Positions 8,706 to 16,987 are shown, numbered from the stretch's first letter. The stretch is 37,758 nucleotides of DNA from Bacillota bacterium (GCA_023415375.1 JAEZKW010000137.1:1-37758); one strand, 5' to 3'. Program-made: numbers and translations. Notes: generated by a model from the sequence alone, not told the origin.

Positions 8706-9767
8706 ATGATTGGATTGGAACCCATGGAACCAAAAATTAAAATATTGATTGTGGATGATGCGGCGATGGTTTGTAAAATTCTAACGCATGAACTCGCCAA
8801 AGATCCGGCGCTGGAAGTGGTCGGCGCCGCCGCGGATGTATTTATCGCCCGTGAACTGATTACCCGACTGAAACCGGATGTATTATTACTTGATATTGAA
8901 ATGCCGCAAATGGATGGGCTGACCTTTTTGGAACAGTTGATGATTAACTGTCCCATGCCGGTGATTATCGTCAGTTCACTGGCCAAGGAGGGCGCACCGG
9001 CCGCGTTGCGGGCTTTGGAGCTTGGGGCGGCTGAGGTCATCGCCAAACCGGGCCCCTCATACTCAGTAAAAGATATGACGAAGCAGCTAACTGAGAAGAT
9101 AAAAGCGGTAATCCAGTTAAAACCGGTCCGTCACTTTCTAGCCCAAACTGCCGGACCGGTGTTGGCTCTTCCCCAAAAAGCCAAAGAAGCGGCGGCAGGG
9201 AAGGTTATCGCCATTGGGGCGGCTACCGGCGGACCGGAAGCCATTGCCTCCATATTAAAGCGATTGCCGGATGGAATGCCGCCAATATTGATTGTTCAGC
9301 ACATGCCCCCTGATCTCGTCAAAGTGTTCGCGGAACAACTGGGAAGGATCTGCGCCCTGGAAGTAAAAGAAGCTGAGCCCGGCGAGGCTCTTGCCCCGGG
9401 AAAGGTGTTGTTGGCTCCCGGCAATAAACATATTGTTTTTCAAAGAGGCAGGGAAGGTTATTTTGTTGCGGTGAAAACCGGTCCGCTGGTTTTTCGCCAA
9501 CGCCCTTCAATTGAAGTGTTGTTTCGATCAGTGGCGATGTATGCCGGAAAGGAAGCCATTGGGGTTATTTTAACCGGGATGGGCAAGGATGGCGTGCAGG
9601 GGTTGTTGGATATGAAAAAAGCCGGAGCATTTACCATTGCGCAGGATGAAGCCAGTTCAGCTGTGTATGGTATGCCTAAAGAGGCGCTGACCATCGGCGC
9701 AGTTACAAAACTCACTGCCCTGGAAGAGATTCCCCAGATTTTGATCGATCATTTATTCGTTGTTTGA
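8706..9767 (+). CDS. cheB: CheB-type receiver-methylesterase with a missing catalytic Ser
   Basis: The protein has 353 residues: a receiver domain (about 9-128, phospho-acceptor Asp63 in LLLDIEMPQMDG), a linker, and a CheB C-terminal domain (about 165-350). The normal role is hydrolysis of MCP glutamyl-methyl esters and deamidation. In known CheB the catalytic triad is Ser-His-Asp, with Ser in GASTGG. Here the sequence is GAATGG, so residue 173 is Ala (codon GCT). The other triad members remain: His199 in VQHMPP and Asp295 in GMGKDG. One base change (TCT to GCT) would explain it, so it is either a real loss or an assembly error. Start choice is uncertain: ATG 8706 with weak AGAGAAG, or ATG 8724. 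Confidence 0.93.
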   Translation: MIGLEPMEPKIKILIVDDAAMVCKILTHELAKDPALEVVGAAADVFIARELITRLKPDVLLLDIEMPQMDGLTFLEQLMINCPMPVIIVSSLAKEGAPAALRALELGAAEVIAKPGPSYSVKDMTKQLTEKIKAVIQLKPVRHFLAQTAGPVLALPQKAKEAAAGKVIAIGAATGGPEAIASILKRLPDGMPPILIVQHMPPDLVKVFAEQLGRICALEVKEAEPGEALAPGKVLLAPGNKHIVFQRGREGYFVAVKTGPLVFRQRPSIEVLFRSVAMYAGKEAIGVILTGMGKDGVQGLLDMKKAGAFTIAQDEASSAVYGMPKEALTIGAVTKLTALEEIPQILIDHLFVV

Positions 9768-9831
9768 TACCTACTATCGGAAATGGGACTAAGAAAAAAG
9801 GATCAAAGTTTTAATTTAGGGAGGTTTTTTT

Positions 9832-10194
9832 ATGGAACAAAACCATAAAGTGCTGGTGATTGACGATTCTCCAATGGTATTCAAAGCAGTAAAAAGAGCA
9901 CTGGAACCTGAAGGATTCGAGTTAGTAGGCCAAGCCTTCAACGGGCAGGAAGGTTTGGAATTGGTATCTGTATTAAAGCCGGATGCGATCGTTTTGGACA
10001 TTACCATGCCGATAATGGACGGAATTCAAACAGCGGAACATTTATTACGCAGGGATCCGGCAACCAAAATTGTGATCATGAGTGCTATGGGTGATGAGGA
10101 ATTGGTCAATAAAGCCAGGCGGATCGGAGTGAAATTTTTTCTGACCAAACCCTTTAAACCTGAAGAATTGGTGACATGCATCCGTAGTATATAG
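9832..10194 (+). CDS. cheY: Chemotaxis response regulator CheY
   Basis: This is a 120-residue single receiver domain with all expected residues: DD at 11-12, phospho-acceptor Asp56 in VLDITMP, Ser84 and Lys106 in LTKPFKPEEL. A strong GGGAGG lies before the ATG. It lies between cheB and the cheA fusion gene and should be phosphorylated by that CheA to control the flagellar switch. Its dephosphorylation is likely handled by the CheX-type domains encoded at 10213 and 15569. It resembles the CheY type of Bacillota and Thermotogae more than enterobacterial CheY (judgement from motifs only). Confidence 0.93.
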   Translation: MEQNHKVLVIDDSPMVFKAVKRALEPEGFELVGQAFNGQEGLELVSVLKPDAIVLDITMPIMDGIQTAEHLLRRDPATKIVIMSAMGDEELVNKARRIGVKFFLTKPFKPEELVTCIRSI

Positions 10195-10212
10195 TTAGAA
10201 AGGAGCAGTCAA

Positions 10213-12672
10213 ATGGAGCCAAAAGAGTTCAATTATTTTTTTAATTGTTTTGATGATGCGGCGCTTAAAATAATCAATGATTTACCGGAACCGGAGTCTA
10301 CTCTTGGCATGGAAATCTTGGAGCCGAAGAGTAAAAGACTTTCAGCTGTTGTGGGGATTGTCGGTCTTTATAAAGGACGGGTTCTGATAGAAATACAAGA
10401 GTCTCAAGTGAGAAAATTATATGAATGCGCCTATGGTGAGACCATTGAAGATGAGATGGAATTATGCTTTTACTTGGCCGAGTTTACCAATATGATTGCC
10501 GGTCATGGAATTACCATGCTTAACAATGTATATAAAGGTCACAATCTGAGTTTGACCCCTCCGGCGCTATTTGCCGATAAAGAAATGGATATCTTGAGCT
10601 CGCAAATGTTTTCGTCTTCCAAGGTCTACGAAACAAAATACGGGCCCATCCGGCTGGAAGTCAGTTTTGAAGTGGAAGCCTCCGTTGAATCAGCTCTTGA
10701 TATCACTACCGGAGCCAGCCCGGATTTGGGAAACAATGGGCAAACGTTAGAAATAACAGAAGAACTAAAACCGAAAACTGATTTGACCTCAGAAATAACC
10801 AATAATGAGACTGGGGATTTGGTCGCCGGAATCATTAACGGAACCATAGAAGCAACCGAAGATGTGGATCCGGAGTTTTTGAATGATTTTTTGGTGGAAA
10901 CGCGGGAGCATATTGAAAACATTGAAATGAACGTTTTGGCTTTAGAGACTGACCCGGACAATATGGAAATGGTTCACAGCTTATTTCGCTCATTTCACAC
11001 TATCAAAGGTTTGGCAGGATTTGTCAACCAAGAATTGGTCCGCGCTATAGCGCATCAAACCGAAACCCAGCTGGATAAATGCCGCAAAGGAGAGCTCAAA
11101 GTCAGTAAATATTTTGTTGATTTGATATTGGCATCTTCCGATTACCTGAAAAGGATCTGTGATGATTTAAGCTTAAACCGGGACATTAACTTTTTGAATT
11201 TGGTAGAAGTCCATTTGAAAAAGTTGAAGCAAAGTAATGAGTTTGATAGTGAAGATATAGAACAGAGTACCGGTAACGAGGCGCCAGAATATCAAGCCCT
11301 TAAAGTCGAAAAATTAGGGGAAATTTTAGTCGGCCAGGGGCTTAGTCCGAAAACAGTAGAGGATTTATTACATAAGCAAGAACAACACCCGGAATTAAAA
11401 TTTGGCCAGGTAGCGGTGAAAGAAAAGAAGGCGGAAGTTCAGGAGATTATCAAGTCTTTACGAATTCAGGAGAAAGCTTCAAAGATGATAACTCATGATG
11501 GTGGATACGCCGGATATACCAGGGTTCCGACTGCCAAAATAGATAGTCTGGTTGATATGATCGGAGAATTAATCATTATCCAATCACTCGCAGAGCGGGA
11601 AGCTGTCAAACGTTTCGATAGTAATGATACATTTGTAACCAATCTATTACGGATGGAGAAGATTACCAAAGAGGTTCAAAATGTATCCATGTCCCTACGG
11701 ATGGTATCTATGAAATCAACATTTCAGAAGATCAATCGTATCGGCCGTGATACCATTGCTGAAGTAGGTAAAGACGTTAACTTGGTGATTCAGGGCGAAG
11801 AAACAGAGATCGACAGGGGGATAACGGAGAAGATTTTAGATCCCCTTTTGCATTTGGTAAAGAACGCTATCTCTCATGGAATTGAGGAAGAGTCGGAGCG
11901 GGTCGTTAAAGGTAAACCGGCGGAAGGCCAGGTTTCGATCCGGGCCTATAGTAAGCGAGGCAGCGTTTATATTGAAGTGGCGGATGACGGCCAAGGCTTA
12001 TCATTAGAGAAGATTTATCAGAAAGCCATTGTTAAAAATTTGATAGACCCTTCCCAATACTATAGTGACGAAGAGATTATCAATCTCATTTTTTTACCCG
12101 GATTGTCAACAGCCGAGATTGTGGATAATGTATCGGGGCGGGGCGTGGGGCTGGATGTGGTCAAGACCGAAATATCCAAGATCGGCGGTAAGGTTGAAGT
12201 TAATAACCGTCCGGGTGCGGGTTGCACCTTCACCTTGAAGATACCTATCAACTTGGCGGCGATCAACGGAACTATTGTTGATATTCAGGGTTCCCAGTAT
12301 ATTATTCCTACGCTATGTATCAAACAAATTGTGAAATCAAACGAGGTTCAATGGATCAGTATCAGTGGAAATAAAAGGATGATTCGGGTTAGGGAGGAGC
12401 TGATTCCGCTAATCCCAATCACCAAATTATTTGATTTGCAGGAGGATGGTAAAGAAGAACAGGATGGCCTGATTATTGTATTAGAGTTGGAACAGGTATT
12501 TAAAGCAATCACAGTCCGGAACGTTGTTGAGAGACGGGAAGTGGTGGTCAAACCAATTGGAAGTGAATTCAGTCAGCAGACCTTTCTTGCCGGGGCGTCA
12601 ATTTTGGGAGACGGAAGAGTGTCGCTGATTTTGGATATTGAAAATTTATATAAGATAGGGGAGGCGATTTGA
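10213..12672 (+). CDS. cheA: CheX-CheA fusion: chemotaxis kinase with N-terminal CheX-type domain
   Basis: The protein has 819 residues. Residues about 5-155 form a CheX/CheC-like domain with the ExxN phosphatase motif (Glu90 and Asn93 in FYLAEFTNM). It is clearly paralogous to the separate protein at 15569-16036, whose motif is at the same positions. A linker leads to an HPt domain (about 217-330) with the phosphorylatable His262 in RSFHTIKG. A segment at about 365-420 of the LGEILVxxG type follows. Next come dimerisation helices (about 433-500), the HATPase domain (N box HLVKNAISHG with Asn551, ADDGQG 590-595, SGRGVGLD 641-648) and a CheW-like domain (about 683-815). I see no separate CheY-binding P2 domain. 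A kinase carrying its own CheY-P phosphatase domain is unusual. It overlaps cheW by one base. Confidence 0.95.
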   Translation: MEPKEFNYFFNCFDDAALKIINDLPEPESTLGMEILEPKSKRLSAVVGIVGLYKGRVLIEIQESQVRKLYECAYGETIEDEMELCFYLAEFTNMIAGHGITMLNNVYKGHNLSLTPPALFADKEMDILSSQMFSSSKVYETKYGPIRLEVSFEVEASVESALDITTGASPDLGNNGQTLEITEELKPKTDLTSEITNNETGDLVAGIINGTIEATEDVDPEFLNDFLVETREHIENIEMNVLALETDPDNMEMVHSLFRSFHTIKGLAGFVNQELVRAIAHQTETQLDKCRKGELKVSKYFVDLILASSDYLKRICDDLSLNRDINFLNLVEVHLKKLKQSNEFDSEDIEQSTGNEAPEYQALKVEKLGEILVGQGLSPKTVEDLLHKQEQHPELKFGQVAVKEKKAEVQEIIKSLRIQEKASKMITHDGGYAGYTRVPTAKIDSLVDMIGELIIIQSLAEREAVKRFDSNDTFVTNLLRMEKITKEVQNVSMSLRMVSMKSTFQKINRIGRDTIAEVGKDVNLVIQGEETEIDRGITEKILDPLLHLVKNAISHGIEEESERVVKGKPAEGQVSIRAYSKRGSVYIEVADDGQGLSLEKIYQKAIVKNLIDPSQYYSDEEIINLIFLPGLSTAEIVDNVSGRGVGLDVVKTEISKIGGKVEVNNRPGAGCTFTLKIPINLAAINGTIVDIQGSQYIIPTLCIKQIVKSNEVQWISISGNKRMIRVREELIPLIPITKLFDLQEDGKEEQDGLIIVLELEQVFKAITVRNVVERREVVVKPIGSEFSQQTFLAGASILGDGRVSLILDIENLYKIGEAI

Positions 12673-13169
12673 TGGAAGCGCAAGGAGGAAAATATTTAAC
12701 TTTTGCTTTAAGTAACGAGACTTATGGGATTCCGCTCCAAAAGGCCAAGGAAATCATTGGGATGTTGGATATCACTCATATTCCCAAAACGCAAGGGTAT
12801 ATCAAGGGAGTAGTGAACCTAAGAGGAAAAATAATTCCCATTATGGATCTGCGTTTGAAGTTCGGAATGGATGGAAAGCCTTATACTGACAGGACTTGTG
12901 TTATCGTGATTGAAGTTAATGTAACCAATAATCGGCGGTTGATAGGGTTGGTCGTAGATACGGTCGCTGAGGTAGTCAATATTCAAAAAAGTGAGATTGA
13001 GACACCGGGGTACGATGCCCAAATCGAGGGAGATTTTTTGATGGGGCTCGGGAAACTAAGAGATAAAGTGATCTTAATAATTGATATTGAAAAGATCTTA
13101 AACCGGGAAGAAATCACGCTCATAAAGAAGGCTTTACCCGAAAATGAAGAAATTGAAAGTGTAATTTAA
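12672..13169 (+). CDS. cheW: Chemotaxis coupling protein CheW
   Basis: This 165-residue CheW-domain protein links MCPs to CheA. The sequence follows the family pattern: a GGKYLTFAL start, IIGMLDITHIPKTQGYIKG, then VVNLRGKIIPIMDLR and the later IEGDFLMGLGKL segment. The ATG at 12672 overlaps the last base of the cheA stop codon (TGATG), and GGGGAGG lies seven bases upstream, so the pair is translationally coupled. An in-frame TTG at 12669 is less likely. MCP 2 follows after 21 bases, giving the order cheA-cheW-MCP. Confidence 0.95.
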   Translation: MEAQGGKYLTFALSNETYGIPLQKAKEIIGMLDITHIPKTQGYIKGVVNLRGKIIPIMDLRLKFGMDGKPYTDRTCVIVIEVNVTNNRRLIGLVVDTVAEVVNIQKSEIETPGYDAQIEGDFLMGLGKLRDKVILIIDIEKILNREEITLIKKALPENEEIESVI

Positions 13170-13190
13170 GAGAATAAAGGAGGAGTTAAC

Positions 13191-14852
13191 ATGAGAGGTA
13201 GCATGAAAGACGGTATGAAGCTTAGCAACCGGTTAATTTTAGGTTTTGGCGCGGTGCTTCTGGTGATGGTGGTGACGCTCTTTATGGCGTTATATACTTT
13301 ATCCCATATCAGCGCCAGGCTGAATAAGATAATTGATGCGGATAATGTAAAAATTGATATGTGTTATCGGCTCCAGAACGCTTTGAAGGGAACCAGATTG
13401 CTTATTACAAAAGGATCGCTCGAGTCGGTCATCACGACGGACACCCTATCGGCAAAGAACAATGAAGAACTTGCGGCCCAAAGAGCAAAATATAACGAAA
13501 TTTTTGCAGAGTTGACAAAGGCGCCGGCTGATACGGAAGAAGGGAGAAGGTTCCTGGCCAGGATCGTCGAACTTACCAAGGCTGCCGTAACCGCCAACAA
13601 CCAAATGATGGAATTACGCAGAGCAGGCAATATTAAAGAAGCCGAAGCTTTCTTGATAAATCAAGCCGACCCGGCAATGGCAGAGTCTGATAGTGTCATA
13701 AATAGCTTTGTTGAATTTCAAAAAAAATTTAATAGTGCCGAGCAGGCGACAGCTAAGCGGGCTGCTGCCGTTTCAGTGATCATGATGCTTATCCTGGGCA
13801 TCGTGGCCGTGGCGTTGGGAGCCTTTCTGGCGTTTTACATTTCCCGCAGCATTACCAAACCAGTTAATAAAATTGTCAATGCCCTTAATGAAGGAGCGGA
13901 GCAGGTGGCGGCAGCTTCAAACCAGCTATCGGCATCGGCCCAGCAACTGTCACAAGGCAGTACAGAGCAAGCAGCGGCCATCGAGGAGTCCTCGTCAACC
14001 TTACAGGAATCCGCCTCAATGTTGCAACAAAATTCCGCCAATACTATCCAAGCGGCCGAACTATCAGAACATGCCAAAAGCTCGTCTAATAAAGGAAGCA
14101 TCGAGATGCAGGAAATGATGGGTTCGATGCAGGAGATTAAAAAATCCAGCGACCAGATAGCAAAAATTATTAAAGTTATTGATGATATTGCGTTTCAAAC
14201 CAACATCCTCGCCTTGAATGCCGCCATTGAAGCGGCCCGGGCCGGGGAGGCCGGAATGGGTTTCGCAGTGGTGGCCGAGGAAGTACGGAATCTGGCCCAA
14301 AAAAGCGCCCAGGCCGCCAAGGATACCACGGCCATTATCGAATCCAACATTGAACTCTCCAATAAAGGGGTTACGGTTGCTGAGAGAGTTAAGGAAGCGT
14401 TAACTGAGATAACCACTCAGGCAAAAAAGGTCAGCGAATTGCTGGAGGAGATCTCTGCCGCCAGCCAGGAACAGGCCCAGGGAATGGATCAGGTCAATAA
14501 AGCCATGTCCCAGATGGAAACGGTCACCCAGCAAAACGCAGCCAATGCCGAAGAGAGCGCTTCCGCGGCCGAGGAATTAACCGCTCAGTCTGAAAGCATG
14601 AGGAAGATCGTCCTTGAACTTTCACAGTTAGTGAATGGCAAGGCGAGTACTCTCGAAACAGAGTTGGAATTTTCCAATTACGGGACACATCATCCAACTC
14701 ATCATCCCGGTCAACCGGCCAAGACCGCGCTTTACCAATCTTCACTAAAATCGGAGCAGGCTCATTCCAATCATTTATTGCCGGAGCAAAAGACTAAGGT
14801 GGTTTCGCCGGAAGATGTGATCCCGCTGGAAAAAGATCCGCGGCACTTTTAG
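13191..14852 (+). CDS. Methyl-accepting chemotaxis protein (MCP 2)
   Basis: This 553-residue chemoreceptor has the same plan as MCP 1: TM1 at about 14-37, a helical sensor domain of about 150 residues, TM2 at about 191-217, a short HAMP start (RSITKPVNKI) and the signalling rod with the canonical tip. The cytoplasmic halves of MCP 1 and MCP 2 are nearly identical, also at the DNA level (7075-7340 against 14103-14390), while the sensor domains have diverged. The two receptors therefore probably share CheA/CheW arrays but read different signals. The C-terminus is again DVIPLEKDPR followed by HF. The ribosome site is AAAGGAGGAG. An in-frame upstream alternative is not needed. Confidence 0.95.
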   Translation: MRGSMKDGMKLSNRLILGFGAVLLVMVVTLFMALYTLSHISARLNKIIDADNVKIDMCYRLQNALKGTRLLITKGSLESVITTDTLSAKNNEELAAQRAKYNEIFAELTKAPADTEEGRRFLARIVELTKAAVTANNQMMELRRAGNIKEAEAFLINQADPAMAESDSVINSFVEFQKKFNSAEQATAKRAAAVSVIMMLILGIVAVALGAFLAFYISRSITKPVNKIVNALNEGAEQVAAASNQLSASAQQLSQGSTEQAAAIEESSSTLQESASMLQQNSANTIQAAELSEHAKSSSNKGSIEMQEMMGSMQEIKKSSDQIAKIIKVIDDIAFQTNILALNAAIEAARAGEAGMGFAVVAEEVRNLAQKSAQAAKDTTAIIESNIELSNKGVTVAERVKEALTEITTQAKKVSELLEEISAASQEQAQGMDQVNKAMSQMETVTQQNAANAEESASAAEELTAQSESMRKIVLELSQLVNGKASTLETELEFSNYGTHHPTHHPGQPAKTALYQSSLKSEQAHSNHLLPEQKTKVVSPEDVIPLEKDPRHF

Positions 14853-14998
14853 ACCATGGTAATAAACATTTAGCTAAGGAAGGTGGCCACGTATCCTTAC
14901 ACTTGGAGCTTGGGGTTGCGGATGGAATCGTGATCACCAGTCTTAACCACCGGGGCCAACAAACAACCCTGAAGGAATTAAGTACATGTTGGCAATAG
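14849..14998 (+). other. Short unassigned coding-like fragment
   Basis: Between MCP 2 and cheD, a frame reads about 49 codons to a stop at 14996-14998, including HVSLHLELGVADGIVITSL and ending in KELSTCWQ. It has no start codon with a ribosome site and overlaps the end of MCP 2. The residue mix looks protein-like, so it may be a C-terminal relic of a deleted gene. I cannot assign a family. Confidence 0.3.
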
Positions 14999-15079
14999 GA
15001 AACAGGGCTCTCGCCGGGTCTACAAAGGGTGTGATTCAAGATTAGAACGATAAAAAAAGAAGAAAATAAACCTTATTTC

Positions 15080-15532
15080 TTGAACCCGGGTTATATTTTT
15101 GCAAGTTTGGAACCTCATCTGATTCATACAGTGCTGGGTTCCTGCGTGGCGGTTTGTTTGTGGGATAGTTTCAGATACTTTGGGGGAATGAATCATTATA
15201 TCTACAGTACATCACTGGACGGGGAACGTAATGGGAAATACGGTGATGTGGCGATCCCCTATTTAATAGAATTAATGTTGCAGCTGGGTTCAAAAAAAAG
15301 TGATTTAAAAGCTCATATTATTGGTGGCGGGGAAAACAAACACATTAGGTCTTCCATCGGTAGTGACAATGCCACTCTGGCTGAGAAAATGATCAAAAAG
15401 TATCAGATTGAAATTATGACCATCGATGTTTGCGGACAGTTTGGCCGGAAAATCATATTTAACAGCAGGAGTGGTGAAATTTTGATTTATCGCATTGATG
15501 AAATAAGGAAAAAAGATTGGTATGGGAATTAA
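15080..15532 (+). CDS. cheD: Chemoreceptor glutamine deamidase CheD
   Basis: CheD deamidates selected glutamines on MCPs and in Bacillota also interacts with CheC. The catalytic residues of the family are all visible, numbered from the TTG at 15080: Thr17 and Cys22 in TVLGSC and His39 in GGMNH. The length of 150 residues is normal. The start is unclear. Homologues extend a few residues before NPGYIF, and the frame continues upstream as KKEENKPYFL back to about 15035, but without ATG, GTG or TTG. AAGGGTGTG at 15026-15033 is placed for a non-standard ATT at 15041. With CheB apparently lacking its Ser, CheD may be the main receptor-amide enzyme here (inference). Confidence 0.9.
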   Translation: MNPGYIFASLEPHLIHTVLGSCVAVCLWDSFRYFGGMNHYIYSTSLDGERNGKYGDVAIPYLIELMLQLGSKKSDLKAHIIGGGENKHIRSSIGSDNATLAEKMIKKYQIEIMTIDVCGQFGRKIIFNSRSGEILIYRIDEIRKKDWYGN

Positions 15533-15568
15533 GATACAAAAAAAGGAGCAAACTAAAGGAGCTAACTG

Positions 15569-16036
15569 ATGGATCAGAGTAAATTTTATACTTTTTGCAG
15601 TTGTTTTTATCAAACGTTTCAAATAATGGTTACCCAAATACCGGAATTGGAATTATCTCAGAATAGTGAAGCGGAAGAAATAAGTGGAAAAACGCTTTCA
15701 GCGATAGTGGGAGTGGTTGGACTCAACAAAGGGAGAGTTCATGTGGAGATGCATCGAGACTTAGCTCAGAAAATATACGAATCCATGAATGGTGAACCAG
15801 CCGGAGATGAAATGGACTTATGTTTTTATCTCGCTGAATTTACCAATATGATTACCGGTAATGGGATTACTTCGCTAAATAACACATATAAGGGCATTAA
15901 TCTTAGATTGACACCGCCAGCGATATTTGCAGGCGATAATTTGGAAATTACAACTCCTGGGGTAATGTCGGACGCAAAGATCTATCATACCAAGTATGGA
16001 GCAATTCGAATTAAGATTGGATTTGAAGGAGTGTAG
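15569..16036 (+). CDS. cheX: CheX-type CheY-P phosphatase
   Basis: This 155-residue protein is of the CheC/CheX/FliY phosphatase fold. The ExxN catalytic pair is Glu90 and Asn93 in FYLAEFTNM, the same positions as in the N-terminal domain of the CheA fusion. The two are similar throughout (KTLSAIVGVVGLNKGR against KRLSAVVGIVGLYKGR). It should remove phosphate from CheY-P. Its AAGGAG ribosome site lies before ATG 15569. It follows cheD by 36 bases and precedes a diverged CheX-like gene by 5 bases, so the three are likely co-transcribed. Confidence 0.88.
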   Translation: MDQSKFYTFCSCFYQTFQIMVTQIPELELSQNSEAEEISGKTLSAIVGVVGLNKGRVHVEMHRDLAQKIYESMNGEPAGDEMDLCFYLAEFTNMITGNGITSLNNTYKGINLRLTPPAIFAGDNLEITTPGVMSDAKIYHTKYGAIRIKIGFEGV

Positions 16037-16041
16037 TTTTT

Positions 16042-16503
16042 ATGGAGATCAAGGATGCGTTTATTCAGTCGATAACTGAGTTTTTTCCCCTGTTCAAAAT
16101 GAAACCGCAATTTAAATATGAGGCAGAAGAAAAATTACTATCATCAGCCGATCAGGTTAATGTTTTAAATAGTTTTTCTCAAACATTACAAGGCAATATT
16201 ATATTTGGTTTCAGTAAAGAGCGGGCTTTAAAAATAGCTTCATTAGCTAGAGGTGAGATGACCGAAGTTTTTGATAAAGATGCCAAAAATGCCATTGGAG
16301 AGATAACAACTTTTATAGTAAACTTAGCCATTAGTAAATATAAAGCAATTAATTTGATTAATATATCTCCGCCGGTAGTGATATCGGGTAATGAAGTGTT
16401 TTTGATGATTAGTAGAGCAAAAACGACCAAGTTAGTTTTTCAACTTGACGATGATATATTTTCGATGACTTATTATATCGAACAAAATTCGAAAGTTTTT
16501 TAA
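16042..16503 (+). CDS. CheX-like protein with incomplete phosphatase motif
   Basis: This 153-residue protein shares the CheX pattern: a GNIIFGFSKERALKIAS strand-helix, then KNAIGEITTFIVN, then NLINISPPVV. The family motif ExxN reads E-I-T-T here: Glu87 is present, but the Asn is Thr90. Without the Asn the phosphatase reaction is doubtful, so it may bind a receiver as a sink or scaffold. It starts five bases after the preceding cheX stop (16034-16036), in the same operon. A terminator-like hairpin follows about 105 bases after its stop, so it is the last gene of the chemotaxis run. Confidence 0.75.
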   Translation: MEIKDAFIQSITEFFPLFKMKPQFKYEAEEKLLSSADQVNVLNSFSQTLQGNIIFGFSKERALKIASLARGEMTEVFDKDAKNAIGEITTFIVNLAISKYKAINLINISPPVVISGNEVFLMISRAKTTKLVFQLDDDIFSMTYYIEQNSKVF

Positions 16504-16585
16504 TGAATATGTGACTGTCTATATTTTTAATTTGGTCGAAACTTTATAAATCCAATGCCGTTATATATATTATCAACCCCTTTTT

Positions 16586-16647
16586 CATTTGCATAAACCT
16601 CCTTTATACCCCGTTGCCCAGATCAGGTGGCGGGGCTTCTTTGCATT
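16586..16647 (+). terminator. Terminator hairpin within a repeated element (copy 1)
   Basis: CCCCGTTGCC (16609-16618) pairs with GGTGGCGGGG (16626-16635) over a seven-base loop, followed by CTTCTTTGCATTTTC. It ends the chemotaxis cluster. The 12-mer CATTTGCATAAA at 16586-16597 and the hairpin together recur at 26859-26921, so this is also one copy of a dispersed element. Confidence 0.75.
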
Positions 16648-16736
16648 TTCTTTACGATAGGCTGATTGAAACGATAGTGTAGGAACGACTATCCAGTGGT
16701 CTAAAAATATCAAGGAAAGCTGAATAAAAGATAATG

Positions 16737-16765
16737 TTGACTATTTTCATTTGATTAATTATAAT
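16737..16765 (+). promoter_or_regulatory. Sigma-A-type promoter for the SAM riboswitch and metI-metC
   Basis: TTGACT (16737-16742) and TATAAT (16760-16765) are separated by 17 bases. The expected start near 16772 is just upstream of the riboswitch aptamer. Confidence 0.8.
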
Positions 16766-16779
16766 TGAAAACAATAAAA

Positions 16780-16967
16780 CTCTTATCCAGAGAAGGTGAG
16801 GGAACGGCCCGATGATCCTTCGGCAACTATCCAGCAAGCTGGATTTGCAGTTTCTAGCGAAACTACATTTCGGCAGATGGATGCGGTGCCAATTCCGACG
16901 GGGTAACCTGGGAGATGAGAGAGGTCAAGACGGGTTTAGCCTCTTTCTATTTGAAAGAGGTTTTTTT
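16780..16967 (+). promoter_or_regulatory. SAM-I (S-box) riboswitch
   Basis: The aptamer at about 16780-16922 carries the S-box signatures CTTATCCAGAG, GGTGAGGGA, GGCCCGATGA, CGGCAAC, GGTGCCAATTCC and the closing GAGATGAGAG, which pairs with the opening strand (P1). The GAGAGAGG at the aptamer end can pair with the CCTCTTTC terminator strand at 16940-16947, giving the usual antiterminator. With SAM bound the terminator forms and metI-metC are off. When SAM is low, they are transcribed. Confidence 0.95.
16940..16967 (+). terminator. Riboswitch expression-platform terminator
   Basis: CCTCTTTC (16940-16947) and GAAAGAGG (16953-16960) form a perfect 8-bp stem with a five-base loop, followed by seven T (16961-16967). 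It is the conditional terminator of the S-box. Confidence 0.9.
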
Positions 16968-16987
16968 ATTATAAGGAGGTTGATAAC

